DNA from: Streptomyces tagetis
Lineage (GTDB): Bacteria; Actinomycetota; Actinomycetes; Streptomycetales; Streptomycetaceae
Reading direction: 5' to 3'
Assembly: GCF_018069565.1 (NCBI RefSeq)
Contig: NZ_JAGPNL010000007.1
Coordinates: forward strand, 186,001-250,000
DNA length: 64,000 nucleotides
Shown here: positions 1-8,245 of the stretch, piece after piece
How the letters are laid out: the number at the start of each line of letters is the position of its first letter
How positions within the stretch are numbered: the stretch's first letter is position 1
Notes under the pieces: model-generated
Databases searched by the model: none
Seen by the model: the letters and a program-made list of their open reading frames with translations, nothing else
What the model was told of the DNA's origin: nothing
Position numbers and translations under genes: made by a program

Positions 1-414
1 GGCCTCCACCGCCGCCCGCCCGGTGGCCGCGTCCGGCCGGGCCCGGAAGTCGCCGCCGCGCCCCAGGTCGAAGACGCAGGCGGCGGGTACCACCGGCACC
101 ACGTGCGCCGGGTCCGGCCCGACGCGAATCCCGCGCCCCCTCTCCTCCAGCCACGACATCACCCCGGACGCCGCGTCCAGCCCGTAGGCGCTGCCGCCAG
201 TCAGGACGACCGCCTCGACCCTCTGCACCACGTTGCGCGGGTCCAGGGCGTCGGTCTCCTTGGTGCCGGGACCGCCGCCGCGCACGTCCACGGCGGCGAC
301 CGCGCCGCCCTCCGGCGCGAGCACCACCGTGGTGCCCGTGAGCCATCCGTCACCGCTGCGCGTCGCATGTCCGACCCGCACGCCCGCCACGTCCGTCACC
401 GCGTCCACTGTCAT
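1..414 (-). CDS. P1 family peptidase (DmpA/aminopeptidase-esterase type), N-terminal part only
   Basis: The first 138 codons of a gene that runs off the left edge of the window. The ATG at 414 opens a protein starting MTVDAVTDVAGVRVGHAT, followed by GTTVVLAPEGG and VVLTGGSAYGLDAASGV (near residues 70-86). These are hallmarks of the S58/P1 N-terminal nucleophile hydrolases (DmpA, L-aminopeptidase/D-esterase). Family members are usually 300-380 residues and self-cleave before a catalytic Ser/Thr that would lie in the missing C-terminal part, so catalytic competence cannot be judged. It lies downstream of, and on the same strand as, the LtrA-family gene, 39 bases away, so co-transcription is possible. 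The substrate is unknown; these enzymes remove N-terminal residues or act on small amides. Confidence 0.85.
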   Translation of the reverse strand, partial: MTVDAVTDVAGVRVGHATRSGDGWLTGTTVVLAPEGGAVAAVDVRGGGPGTKETDALDPRNVVQRVEAVVLTGGSAYGLDAASGVMSWLEERGRGIRVGPDPAHVVPVVPAACVFDLGRGGDFRARPDAATGRAAVEA

Positions 415-453
415 GCCGACAGTGTCGTCCAGCGGGCCGCGTCCCCGCCGGTA

Positions 454-1722
454 TCAGGCGGCCGGCGCCGCCGGGCCCCGGCGCGCGGCGCCCCGGCGGG
501 CGCTCAGCACCACCTCGGACGCCACCGCGACGGCCAGCACGACCCCGGCCGCGAGCACCGCCAGGTCCCCGAGGAAGGTGCAGCAGATCACCAGCAACGC
601 GGCCATGGGCAGCACCACTTGCTGGGAGATGCCGGCCTTGAAGTGGCGCGAGTGCAGCACCCACACCGTGAGCAGGTACAGCGCCGTCGGCAGCGTCACC
701 GCGGCGGACGCCGCCAGGGCCGAGACGTGTTCCTTGCCGACCGCGTGGTCCACGGCCACCTCCAGCCCCGCGCCGATCGCCGCCGCCGAGGCGAACACCA
801 GGTAGTGGCCGTACCCCCACAGGAACGCCTCCCGGCTGGACCGCAGCCGGCCGTGGATGGGCACCCCGAAGTAGATCCACCAGGCGGCGAAGACGATCAG
901 CAGCCCGCCCACCGCGATGGGCAGCACCTCGTGCAGCGCGTCGTGCTCGTCGATGCCCGACTTCACCGCCACCGTGGCCGCGGCGATGGTCTCGCCGAGC
1001 ACGATGATCGTGAACAGGCCGTACCGCTCCGCGACGTGGTGCGGATGCCAGGAGGAGGGGTGCCGCCACTCCGCGATCAGCGGCACGCACATCTCCAGCA
1101 GCGCCATCACCAGGAACAGCCACAGCCGGCCGCCCTGCGGCAGGAGCACCAGGCCGAGCCATCCGATCTGGCAGACCAGCACCCCGACCGCGTATCTGCG
1201 GGCCATCAGGCGCTCCGCGGGCGCCGCGCCGCGGGCCGCCCGCAGCCACTGCGCCGACATGGCGATCCGCATGATGACGTAGCCCAGCCAGACCGCCAGG
1301 AAGTCGTGGCCGGCGAAGGCCCGGGAGATCCCGGCCGCCAGCACCAGCACGCCCGCGATCTGCACCAGGGTCATGACCCGGTAGAGCACGTCGTCGTTGT
1401 CGTAGGCGGAGGCGAACCAGGTGAAGTTCATCCAGGCCCACCAGATGGCGAAGAAGACCATCGCGTAGTTGAGGATGCCCTCGCCGGTGTGCCCCTCGGA
1501 GACCGCGTGCACCAACTGGGCGCCCGCCTGGGCGACGGCCACGACGAAGCACAGGTCGAAGAGGAGTTCCAGCGGGGAGGAGACCCGGTGCGGCTCGTGC
1601 CGGTCCCGTGCGGTGAGCGGGCGCAGCGGGCGGTGACCGCCGGCCGATCCAGATGGGCCGGACGGGCCGGACGGGCCCGGGGAGCCGGGCGGGGTGGCGG
1701 CGGGCGGGGGACCGGACGTCAT
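454..1722 (-). CDS. ltrA: Low temperature requirement protein A (LtrA) family membrane protein
   Basis: A 422-residue integral membrane protein with about ten hydrophobic segments after a Gly/Pro/Ser-rich cytoplasmic leader (residues 1-45). The family signatures SSPLELLFDLCFVVAVAQ (about residues 47-64) and RYGLFTIIVLGE (mid-protein) are present. LtrA was named from a Listeria mutant defective in growth at low temperature. Its molecular activity is not established; transporter-like folds have been suggested. The frame is open upstream to 1929, but that extension is Arg/Pro-rich and unlike the family. The ATG at 1722, followed by the conserved region, is therefore preferred, although its ribosome site (GGGAG) sits unusually close to the start. 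The small gene at 1911 is divergent from it. Confidence 0.85.
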   Translation of the reverse strand: MTSGPPPAATPPGSPGPSGPSGPSGSAGGHRPLRPLTARDRHEPHRVSSPLELLFDLCFVVAVAQAGAQLVHAVSEGHTGEGILNYAMVFFAIWWAWMNFTWFASAYDNDDVLYRVMTLVQIAGVLVLAAGISRAFAGHDFLAVWLGYVIMRIAMSAQWLRAARGAAPAERLMARRYAVGVLVCQIGWLGLVLLPQGGRLWLFLVMALLEMCVPLIAEWRHPSSWHPHHVAERYGLFTIIVLGETIAAATVAVKSGIDEHDALHEVLPIAVGGLLIVFAAWWIYFGVPIHGRLRSSREAFLWGYGHYLVFASAAAIGAGLEVAVDHAVGKEHVSALAASAAVTLPTALYLLTVWVLHSRHFKAGISQQVVLPMAALLVICCTFLGDLAVLAAGVVLAVAVASEVVLSARRGAARRGPAAPAA

Positions 1723-1910
1723 GACTCCCAGCACAGCAGACGGGGAGCGGACGTGCTTGCGGACGGCGGGGCCGCGTCCACCACGGGGAGCAGCGTGGCG
1801 CCGTCCGGGGGCAGGCCCGCGCCGTTTGGCGGCGGCCTGCCGGGGTCCCCCGGCAGGGTGGCTCGTGCGGGGGCGTCGGATGGTGTGTGCGGGGGTCGTA
1901 CTCTGGGGGT

Positions 1911-2087
1911 ATGAGTAGCGTCTCCGCATCCGAGTCGAGTGGGCCCCGGCCCGGCCTGGTCTTCGATGACCCGCTGGACCAGCAGTCCTCGGACGACACC
2001 GACCGCGGGTGGGGCGAGCGGACCGAGGGCGGGGGCGCGGCCGACCTGAAGCGCTTCCTCGACGAGAAGCCGCCGCACCACCTCTGA
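1911..2087 (+). CDS. Small acidic hypothetical protein (58 aa)
   Basis: A 58-residue hydrophilic protein starting at ATG 1911 (MSSVSASESSGPRPGLVFDD) and ending KRFLDEKPPHHL. It has no signal peptide, membrane segment or recognisable domain. It is Asp/Ser/Gly-rich and probably poorly structured, with one short possible helix near the C terminus. It is the only plus-strand gene among minus-strand neighbours, divergent from ltrA and convergent with mscL. Good codon bias supports it as real, and I believe similar short proteins recur in Streptomyces, but no function can be assigned. The purine-rich GGGGGT just before the ATG is a weak ribosome site. Confidence 0.6.
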   Translation: MSSVSASESSGPRPGLVFDDPLDQQSSDDTDRGWGERTEGGGAADLKRFLDEKPPHHL

Positions 2088-2139
2088 GCCGGCCGGACCG
2101 GTGCCCGCCGTGGGCGGGCGGCCCGGCCGGCCGCCGGTG

Positions 2140-2610
2140 TCACTCCCGGTCGTGGCCCGAGCCGCGCTGCGCGATCAGCGCGTCGCGGATCTCCTTGAGG
2201 ACCTCCAGCTCCGAGACCTCGATGACCTCCTGGGTGCCCTCCTTCGCCTTCCGGCGGGCCTCCTGGCGGGCCAGGTACTTGGACATGGGCAGGACCATCA
2301 GGAAGTAGACGACGGCCGCCGTGATCAGGAACGTCAGGGTGGCGCCGAGCACCGAACCCCAGAGGATCTGCACCCCGGTCGCCGTGTCGCCCGAGCCGGT
2401 GCACCGGCCCTTCAGGCACGAGCTGTAGCCGTCCAGGTTCTGCGTGCCGAACGCGCCGACCAGCGGGTTGATGATGCCTTTCACCACCGAGTTGACGATG
2501 TCGCTGAAGGCGGCGCCGATGACCACCGCGACCGCCAGATCGACGACGTTTCCGCGCATCAGGAAGGCTTTGAAGCCGTCCAGGATGTTCGGTTCCTTCT
2601 TCTCGCTCAC
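2140..2610 (-). CDS. mscL: Large-conductance mechanosensitive channel MscL
   Basis: A 156-residue protein with the classic MscL layout. There is an amphipathic N-terminal helix (ILDGFKAFLMRGNVVDLAV), then TM1 (roughly residues 20-45, VVIGAAFSDIVNSVVKGI), a periplasmic loop containing two cysteines (SSCLKGRC), TM2 (roughly 85-108) and a charged C-terminal helix bundle. The homopentamer opens under membrane tension to release solutes during hypo-osmotic shock. It is slightly longer than the about 136-residue E. coli protein, mainly in the loop and the C-terminal tail. It is the last gene of a same-strand group (MTA phosphorylase, SAF protein, mscL), 111 bases after the SAF gene, so it may have its own promoter. 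Confidence 0.95.
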   Translation of the reverse strand: MSEKKEPNILDGFKAFLMRGNVVDLAVAVVIGAAFSDIVNSVVKGIINPLVGAFGTQNLDGYSSCLKGRCTGSGDTATGVQILWGSVLGATLTFLITAAVVYFLMVLPMSKYLARQEARRKAKEGTQEVIEVSELEVLKEIRDALIAQRGSGHDRE

Positions 2611-2721
2611 CTCGGTAGCACTCCTCGCATGAACAGATCGGCGAACAAAACGATTCGCAACCTACGTCAGCCTTGGGCCGTCCTGTCCAATCGCACCCCT
2701 CGAAAGAGTGACTTGACAGCG

Positions 2722-3339
2722 TCAGCAAAGAATCACCGCCAACCGTGACAAGGTCCCCGCGCCGGCCAGCCGGTGGGCGGTGTCGCGGGGCACCGAGAGC
2801 ACGACCAGCGCCCCGTCCCCGGCGACCGCCCCGGGCACCGGCTCCGGCACCTTCGCCACCCGCGCCCCGCGCGCGAGGACCGCGGTCCCCGTGCCCGTGC
2901 CGTCCGGACCGGCCGCGACCACGTCGACCCGGTCGCCGGGCCGGAGCAGCCGTACCGTGGCCGCATCGGCGATCCGTACCGGAGCCGTCACCAGCGCGCC
3001 GGGCGCTCCCTCCGGCACCCGGTCCGCCACCGGACGGGCCCGCGCCCGCGCCTCCTCGGGCGCCTGGGTGCCCGGCCGCGCGCCCGCCGCGACGAGCGAC
3101 GCGGCGGTGACCGCGAGCCCGGCCGCCACCAGGCGCCGCCGGTGCCGCAGGAGCCGGCGTGGCCCGAGCAGTCCGCCGCGCACGCGCACCGGGGCGAAGG
3201 GCGGCACCTCGCCGGTGGGCGGTGTGTCCGTACCGGGCGGAGGGGGCGGGAGGGCGACGGCGGGGGCGCCGGTGCGGAAGGTGACCGGGACCTCCCGGGG
3301 GAGGGCGGCGGAAGGAGAGGTAGGAGACGTGGAAGACAC
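2722..3339 (-). CDS. SAF-domain protein, CpaB/RcpC-like, membrane anchored
   Basis: A 205-residue protein predicted from a GTG at 3339 with an AGGTGG ribosome site just upstream; the frame is open to 3474 but without support. The N-terminal Pro-rich cytoplasmic part is followed by one membrane segment (RRLVAAGLAVTAASLVAAGA, about residues 87-106). An exported SAF domain follows, with the characteristic LRPGDRVDVVAAG turn. SAF domains of this kind occur in Flp pilus assembly protein CpaB/RcpC and in flagellar FlgA, where they bind cell-wall or pilus components. No pilus genes (tadA, tadB/C, flp) lie nearby, so the assignment to pilus assembly is only by family. It sits alone between the MTA phosphorylase gene and mscL. 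Confidence 0.75.
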   Translation of the reverse strand: MSSTSPTSPSAALPREVPVTFRTGAPAVALPPPPPGTDTPPTGEVPPFAPVRVRGGLLGPRRLLRHRRRLVAAGLAVTAASLVAAGARPGTQAPEEARARARPVADRVPEGAPGALVTAPVRIADAATVRLLRPGDRVDVVAAGPDGTGTGTAVLARGARVAKVPEPVPGAVAGDGALVVLSVPRDTAHRLAGAGTLSRLAVILC

Positions 3340-3501
3340 GGTGAGCACCACCTGCGGTGAGATCGGCTGGTGTCCCCACGATGAGGCTTCGCGCCGCGCC
3401 CCGCCGGCGCCCGTGGACGACCGACGGATTGTGGATAACTCCCCCACCCGAACGGGGCGTTCCGCCCGGTCCAACGGCCCCGACGGCCGCCCCGCGCCCC
3501 G

Positions 3502-4344
3502 CTACGGCAAGGTGATCCCCGGGTCCATGCCGCCGAGGGCCCGCCCGCACGCGCAGTCCCGCTCGGCCTCCGCCGGCAGCGCGGCCACCGTGTCGAACAG
3601 GACGCCCCGCAGCCGGTCCACGTTGGCGGCGAAGACCCGCAGCACCTCGTCGTGCGAGACGCCGTCGCCGTTCTCCGCGCCCGCGTCGAGGTCGGTGACG
3701 AGGGTCAAGGACGTGTAGCACAGCTCCAGTTCACGGGCGAGGGCCGCTTCCGGGTGGCCGGTCATGCCCACCACCGACCAGCCCTGCGCCCGGTGCCACA
3801 GGGACTCGGCACGGGTGGAGAAGCGCGGCCCCTCGACCACCACGAGGGTGCCTCCGTCCACCGGCTCCCAGTCCCGCCCCCGGGCCGCCTTCAGCGCGGC
3901 CGTCCGGCCGGCGGGGCAGTACGGGTCGGCGAGCGAGACGTGCACCACGTTGGGCAACGTGCCGTCGGGCAGCGGCATGCCGTCGAAGTACGTCGAGGGC
4001 CGGGACTTGGTCCGGTCGGCGAACTGGTCGGGCACCAGCAGCGTGCCCGGACCGTACTCGGGACGCAGGCCGCCCACCGCGCAGGGGCCGAGCACCTGGC
4101 GGACGCCGACGGCGCGCAGGGCCCACAGGTTGGCCCGGTAGTTGATCCGGTGCGGCGGCAGATGGTGGCCGCGGCCGTGCCGGGGCAGGAAGGCGACCCG
4201 CCGGCCCGCGATCTCGCCGACGAACAGCGAGTCGCTGGGCGGCCCGTACGGCGTGTCCACCTCGACCTCGCTCACGTCGTCGAGGAACGAGTAGAAGCCG
4301 GAGCCGCCGATCACGCCGATCTCGGCACTCACCGTGTTCGCCAT
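3502..4344 (-). CDS. mtnP: S-methyl-5'-thioadenosine phosphorylase
   Basis: A 280-residue purine nucleoside phosphorylase of the MTAP group. It converts methylthioadenosine plus phosphate into adenine and methylthioribose-1-phosphate, recycling the by-product of polyamine and autoinducer-type pathways. Supporting motifs are IGVIGGSGFYSFLDD at the N terminus, LPRHGRGHHLPPHRINYRAN (phosphate/ribose region), GTLLVPDQFADRT, and VVGMTGHPEAALARELEL near the end, including the MTG motif that contacts the nucleoside. The length matches the family (about 270-290). The ATG at 4344 gives a standard N terminus. It lies 120 bases downstream of the fmdB-type gene but behind a strong hairpin, so it probably has its own promoter. 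Confidence 0.92.
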   Translation of the reverse strand: MANTVSAEIGVIGGSGFYSFLDDVSEVEVDTPYGPPSDSLFVGEIAGRRVAFLPRHGRGHHLPPHRINYRANLWALRAVGVRQVLGPCAVGGLRPEYGPGTLLVPDQFADRTKSRPSTYFDGMPLPDGTLPNVVHVSLADPYCPAGRTAALKAARGRDWEPVDGGTLVVVEGPRFSTRAESLWHRAQGWSVVGMTGHPEAALARELELCYTSLTLVTDLDAGAENGDGVSHDEVLRVFAANVDRLRGVLFDTVAALPAEAERDCACGRALGGMDPGITLP

Positions 4345-4416
4345 GCCCGCACCCTAACGGCCGACCCGGGCATCCGGGAATGCCCGCCGGGCACCCACCG
4401 GGAGCGCAAACACCGA

Positions 4417-4446
4417 GGTCCCCGTCGTCCGGTGACGACGGGGACC
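4417..4446 (-). terminator. Hairpin terminator after the FmdB-type gene
   Basis: A perfect 13-bp inverted repeat (GGTCCCCGTCGTC with its complement) and a 4-base CGGT loop. It sits 18 bases beyond the stop codon of the FmdB-type gene and before the MTA phosphorylase start. It lacks a long U-tract, as is common in Streptomyces. Confidence 0.75.
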
Positions 4447-4464
4447 CGAGGAGAGCGGGCGGCT

Positions 4465-4815
4465 CTACGCGGCGGTCGTGCTCCCGCTGGAGCTGCTGGA
4501 GGACGACGACCCGGAGCCGGAGGAAGCACCGGAGGAGCCGGCGGACGAACCCGACGACGCCGAGGTGGACGACGACGAGGACGACGACGAGGACGACGCG
4601 GCGGGCGACTTCGCGGGGGTGGAGCTGCCCGAGGAGCCGCCGCGGCTGTCGTTGCGGTAGAAACCGGAGCCCTTGAAGACGATGCCGACCGCCGAGAACA
4701 CCTTCTTCAGGCGCCCCTGGCAGCTCGGGCACTCGGTCAGGGCGTCGTCGGTGAACTTCTGCACCGCTTCGAGGCCCTCGCCGCAGGCGGTGCACTGGTA
4801 CTGGTAGGTCGGCAC
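4465..4815 (-). CDS. FmdB-family zinc-ribbon protein with poly-Ser tail
   Basis: A 116-residue protein from GTG 4815, preceded by a perfect AGGAGG ribosome site. The first 55 residues form the FmdB/CxxC regulatory zinc ribbon: YQCTACG (Cys8, Cys11) and ECPSCQG (Cys29, Cys32), then the typical KKVFSAVGIVFKGSGFY stretch. FmdB is named after a putative regulator in the formamidase operon of Methylophilus; its biochemical role is unknown. Residues 57-116 are low complexity, dominated by Ser runs broken by Gly, Ala and Thr, and look disordered. The gene is unusual in having a CIRCE heat-shock operator at its promoter, suggesting HrcA control and a role in protein-stress responses (inference). A hairpin terminator follows it, so it is probably transcribed alone. 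Confidence 0.88.
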   Translation of the reverse strand: MPTYQYQCTACGEGLEAVQKFTDDALTECPSCQGRLKKVFSAVGIVFKGSGFYRNDSRGGSSGSSTPAKSPAASSSSSSSSSSTSASSGSSAGSSGASSGSGSSSSSSSSGSTTAA

Positions 4816-4826
4816 TGTTGTTCCTC

Positions 4827-4853
4827 CTGGCACTCTCACTCGATGAGTGCTAA
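4827..4853 (-). promoter_or_regulatory. CIRCE element (HrcA operator) upstream of the FmdB-type gene
   Basis: In the gene's orientation the sequence reads TTAGCACTC, nine bases, GAGTGCCAG. The CIRCE consensus is TTAGCACTC-N9-GAGTGCTAA, so the distal arm is perfect and the proximal arm matches 7 of 9, with exact spacing. It lies 11 bases upstream of the GTG, overlapping the edge of the AGGAGG ribosome site and directly downstream of a plausible promoter. This is the usual CIRCE position at groESL and dnaJ operons. Confidence 0.85.
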
Positions 4854-4862
4854 CGACGCTCC

Positions 4863-4891
4863 ATAGTGACGTATTCCGGGGGATCAGTCCA
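4863..4891 (-). promoter_or_regulatory. Predicted vegetative promoter of the FmdB-type gene
   Basis: On the minus strand, TGGACT (-35-like, 4886-4891) and CACTAT (-10-like, 4863-4868) are separated by 17 bases. The start site would fall next to or inside the CIRCE element. The -35 hexamer overlaps the last codons of the upstream MFS gene. Both hexamers are imperfect matches. Confidence 0.45.
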
Positions 4892-6194
4892 CTGCGGCAG
4901 GCGCGCGGTGACCGACACCACGTGCGACGGTGCGCCCCCGCGAGGGCCCCGCCAGCCAGGACCGCAAGGTCAGCAGCACCGCCAGCGCGAGCAGCGTGCC
5001 GCCCGCCGGGACCAGGAACCCGGCGCCGTCCCAGAGGCGGTCCTCCAGTTGCCCGGCGACCGTGACGGCCGTCGCCTGCCCGAGCGCCACGGCCCCCGTG
5101 AGCCAGGTGAACGCCTCGGTGCGCGCCCCGGCCGGCACCAGGCTGTCGACCAGGGTGTACCCGGTGACCAGGGCGGGCGCGACGCAGACGCCGACCAGCA
5201 GTCCCAGCCCCGCCAGCACGGGCACCGAGTGGGCCGCCCACAGGCCCGAGGCGGTCAGCGCCAGGGCGGTGTAGCCGACGAGGAGGCGGTGGTGCGGGGC
5301 CGCCTTCCAGGCGAGCGCGCCGCAGACGAGGCCGGAGAGCATGTTGCCGGCGGCGAAGACGCCGTACAGGACGCCGTTCAGGCCGGGTTGGCCGATCGAC
5401 TCGGTGAAGGCGGCGAGGGAGACCTGCATGCCGCCGAAGACGGCGCCGATGCCGAGGAAGGCGGCGATCAGCACGCGCACACCGGGCACCCGCAGGGCGG
5501 AGGCGTGCGGCACGCGCGTGGAGCCGTCCCCGGTGCGGCCGGGGGCCGGCTGGGTGCTGCGGCTGGCGGCGAACAGCAGGCCGCCCACGAGGGTCAGCCC
5601 GGCCTCCGCGACCAGGCCGGCGGCCGGGGTCACGCCGGTGCACAGCGCGGTCGCCAGCAGCGGGCCGAGGACGAAGGTCAGCTCGTCGGTGACCGATTCG
5701 AAGGCCGCCGCGGTGCTCATCAGCGGCGAGCCCTTGAGCTTCGCGCCCCAGCGGGCACGCACCATGGGCCCGATCTGCGGCACCGAGGCGCCGGTCGGGA
5801 CGGCCGCCGCGAACAGGGCCCACAGGGGCGCGTGCGCGAGGGCGAGGGCTGTCAGGCCGAGTCCGGCCACGGTGTGCACGAGGACGCCGGGGACCAGGAC
5901 GGCGCGCTGCCCGTACCGGTCGGCGAGCCGTCCGACGTAGGGCGCGCAGAGCGCCATGGAGACGCCGGTGGTGGCGGCGACGGCGCCCGCGACGCCGTAG
6001 GAGCCGGTGGTGTGCTGGACGAGGAGCACGATGGAGATCGTCAGCATGGCGAAGGGCTGACGGGCGGCGAAGCCCGGGAGCAGGAAGGTCCACGCCCCGC
6101 GCGTGCGCAGGAGCCGGCCGTAGCCGGGACGGGCGGGTGGTGTGCCCGGGGTGCCTTCCGATGGGTTCTTCGACGGGGTGACCGCGGCTGCCAC
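4884..6194 (-). CDS. MFS transporter
   Basis: A 436-residue major facilitator with about twelve hydrophobic helices. The MFS loop motif between TM2 and TM3 is clear (GRLADRYGQRAVLVPG), and LAAFTESIGQPGLNGVLYG follows in the second half. The topology and size fit drug or metabolite efflux proteins of the DHA-like groups; no substrate can be inferred. The GTG at 6194 has a GGAAAGG ribosome site 8-9 bases upstream; another in-frame GTG at 6245 would add 17 residues without a good site. It is the first of the minus-strand genes leading into the CIRCE-controlled gene, whose promoter overlaps its 3' end. Confidence 0.85.
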   Translation of the reverse strand: MAAAVTPSKNPSEGTPGTPPARPGYGRLLRTRGAWTFLLPGFAARQPFAMLTISIVLLVQHTTGSYGVAGAVAATTGVSMALCAPYVGRLADRYGQRAVLVPGVLVHTVAGLGLTALALAHAPLWALFAAAVPTGASVPQIGPMVRARWGAKLKGSPLMSTAAAFESVTDELTFVLGPLLATALCTGVTPAAGLVAEAGLTLVGGLLFAASRSTQPAPGRTGDGSTRVPHASALRVPGVRVLIAAFLGIGAVFGGMQVSLAAFTESIGQPGLNGVLYGVFAAGNMLSGLVCGALAWKAAPHHRLLVGYTALALTASGLWAAHSVPVLAGLGLLVGVCVAPALVTGYTLVDSLVPAGARTEAFTWLTGAVALGQATAVTVAGQLEDRLWDGAGFLVPAGGTLLALAVLLTLRSWLAGPSRGRTVARGVGHRAPAAVD

Positions 6195-6508
6195 GGTCCG
6201 TGCCTTTCCGCCGCCTGGTAGCGCGGTCCCCGTCGTGGCGGCCACCGGGGAGCGCCGAGAGCTGTCCTCTTGCGCGGACTGCGGTAGATACCGGAGCCCG
6301 GTGCGGAAGGGGGCGTTCCGGCCGCCATACGGTCGCGCCAGCTCTGCGTCAGGCAGAGTTGGTTCGATCTGGTGCCGCCTTTATCGTACAGGGGAAGGGC
6401 CGGCCGGCACCTGTGAAAGCGAGCACGCGCGCTCCGCCGACCCCCGCTCCCGCAAGCCAAGCACCGTGACCCGGCGGGCGGCCCGGCGGCCCCGCCGGCA
6501 CCCGTCCC

Positions 6509-8191
6509 TCACCCCACGGGCCCGCCCGCCCGCCGACGCGCCTTGCTCGTCCCACCGGCACCTCCGACACCTCCTGCGCCACCAGCACCACCGGCACCAC
6601 CGCCCCTGCCACCCGGGCCGCCGGCCCCGCCGGAGCCGCCGGCCCCGTTCGTCCCCAGCCACCCGGCGAGCTTGCCGCCGCGGCCGACCGCGCGCAGCCG
6701 CGCCTCCGCGGCGTCGCGGACCGGGTCGGTGGCGACCACGAGGAGTTCGTCCCCGCGCCGCAGCCCCGTCGTCGGCAGCGGCACGAAGGAGGTGCCGTCG
6801 CGGACCACGAGGGTGACGGCGGACCCGGCCGGCAGCCGCAGTTCGCTGATCTCCACGCCGTGCATGCGGGAGCCCTCGGGGACCGTGACGGAGAGCAGGT
6901 GCCCGCGGAGCCGTTCCAGGGGCGCGGACTCGACGCCGAGGTCGGCGGTCTCCTCGCCTTTGCCGAGGCCCAGCAGACGGGCGAGCCAGGGCAGGGTCGG
7001 GCCCTGGACCAGGGTGTAGACGACGACCAGCACGAAGACGATGTTGAAGATCCGGCGGCTGCCCCCGACGTGTTCCACCATCGGGATGGTCGCCAGGATG
7101 ATGGGCACCGCGCCGCGCAGCCCCGCCCACGACATGAGGGCCTGCTCCTGCCACGGCACCCGGAACGGCGTCTGGCACAGCACCACGCTCAGCGGACGGG
7201 CCACCATGGTCAGCACCAGCCCGATGATCAGGGCGGGGAGGATGTCGTCGCCCAGCTCGTGCGGCGTGACCAGTAGGCCCAGCAGCACGAACATGCCGAT
7301 CTGCGCTATCCAGCCGAGGCCGTCGGCGAAGCCGCGGGTGGCGGGCCAGTGCGGCAGGCGCGCGTTGCCCATGACCATGGCGGCCAGGTAGACGGCGAGG
7401 AAGCCGCTGCCGTGGGCCATGGCGCCGGTCGCGTAGGCGGCGACGGCGATGGCCATCACGGCGATGGGGTACAGGCCGGAGGCGGGCAGGGCCACGTGCC
7501 GCAGCCCCCAGGAGCCCAGCCAGCCCACCGCGAGCCCGATGGCCGCGCCGATGGCCAGCTCCAGCGCTATCTCGCCCAGCAGCACGTACCAGTGCTCGAT
7601 CGGCCCGGCCATGGAGAAGGAGACGACGAGGATGACGACCGGGGCGTCGTTGAAGCCGGACTCGGCCTCCAGGGTGCCCGTCACGCGCGCGGGCAGGGGG
7701 ATTCTCCGCAGCACCGAGAAGACGGCCGCGGCGTCCGTGGAGGAGACCACCGCACCGATGATCAGTGCCTGGCGCCATTCCAGCCCCGTCAGGTAGTGGG
7801 CGCCGGCCGCGGTCACGCCGACGCTCACCGCGACGCCCACCAGGGCCAGCGCGGAGGCGGCCGGGAGTATCGGCCGGATCTCTTTCCACTTGGTGCCGAG
7901 GCCGCCCTCGGCCAGGATCACCACGAGGGCCGCGTACCCGATGACCTGGACCAGCTCGGGCCGGTCGAACCGGATGTGGCCTAGGCCGTCCTGGCCCATG
8001 GCGATGCCGATGGCCAGGTAGATGAGCAGGCTGGGAAGCCCGCTGCGCGAGGAGATCCGCACCGCCGCGACGGCGACGAGCAGGACCAGCGAGCAGACGA
8101 GCAGAAGCTGGTTGAGGTCGTGGACAGTCAGCGGCCGAATCCTTCCCTGGTGCACAGTGCCCGTACGACGGCGGGCCTGAGGCACGTACAT
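6509..8191 (-). CDS. Potassium/proton antiporter, CPA1 type with RCK_C domain
   Basis: A protein of about 540-560 residues with 12-13 membrane helices of the Na+/H+ exchanger superfamily, including the ion-site region GTLEAESGFNDAPVVILVV (about residues 165-185). A cytosolic TrkA-C (RCK_C) domain follows (about residues 430-510, LSVTVPEGSRMHGVEIS...). This architecture matches CvrA/YcgO-type K+(Na+)/H+ antiporters. The C terminus ends in a Gly/Ala low-complexity tail. The start is uncertain. ATG 8191 has no clear ribosome site, GTG 8155 is possible, and a CTG at 8131 sits ideally behind GGAAGG and gives the conserved-looking N terminus TVHDLNQLLLVCS. It is divergent from the penicillin-acylase-family gene. 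Confidence 0.88.
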   Translation of the reverse strand: MYVPQARRRTGTVHQGRIRPLTVHDLNQLLLVCSLVLLVAVAAVRISSRSGLPSLLIYLAIGIAMGQDGLGHIRFDRPELVQVIGYAALVVILAEGGLGTKWKEIRPILPAASALALVGVAVSVGVTAAGAHYLTGLEWRQALIIGAVVSSTDAAAVFSVLRRIPLPARVTGTLEAESGFNDAPVVILVVSFSMAGPIEHWYVLLGEIALELAIGAAIGLAVGWLGSWGLRHVALPASGLYPIAVMAIAVAAYATGAMAHGSGFLAVYLAAMVMGNARLPHWPATRGFADGLGWIAQIGMFVLLGLLVTPHELGDDILPALIIGLVLTMVARPLSVVLCQTPFRVPWQEQALMSWAGLRGAVPIILATIPMVEHVGGSRRIFNIVFVLVVVYTLVQGPTLPWLARLLGLGKGEETADLGVESAPLERLRGHLLSVTVPEGSRMHGVEISELRLPAGSAVTLVVRDGTSFVPLPTTGLRRGDELLVVATDPVRDAAEARLRAVGRGGKLAGWLGTNGAGGSGGAGGPGGRGGGAGGAGGAGGVGGAGGTSKARRRAGGPVG

Positions 8192-8245
8192 GGCACACGA
8201 AGCCGAGGGACCCCGCGGACGACTACTTCGTTACCTTACCTAACT

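Noticed and set aside
350..3721. A 1123-codon open frame on the minus strand spanning ltrA, mscL and the SAF gene
   Set aside because: It is Arg/Gly/Pro-rich with no domain, and overlaps several genes with clear families and correct codon bias; it is a GC-bias shadow.
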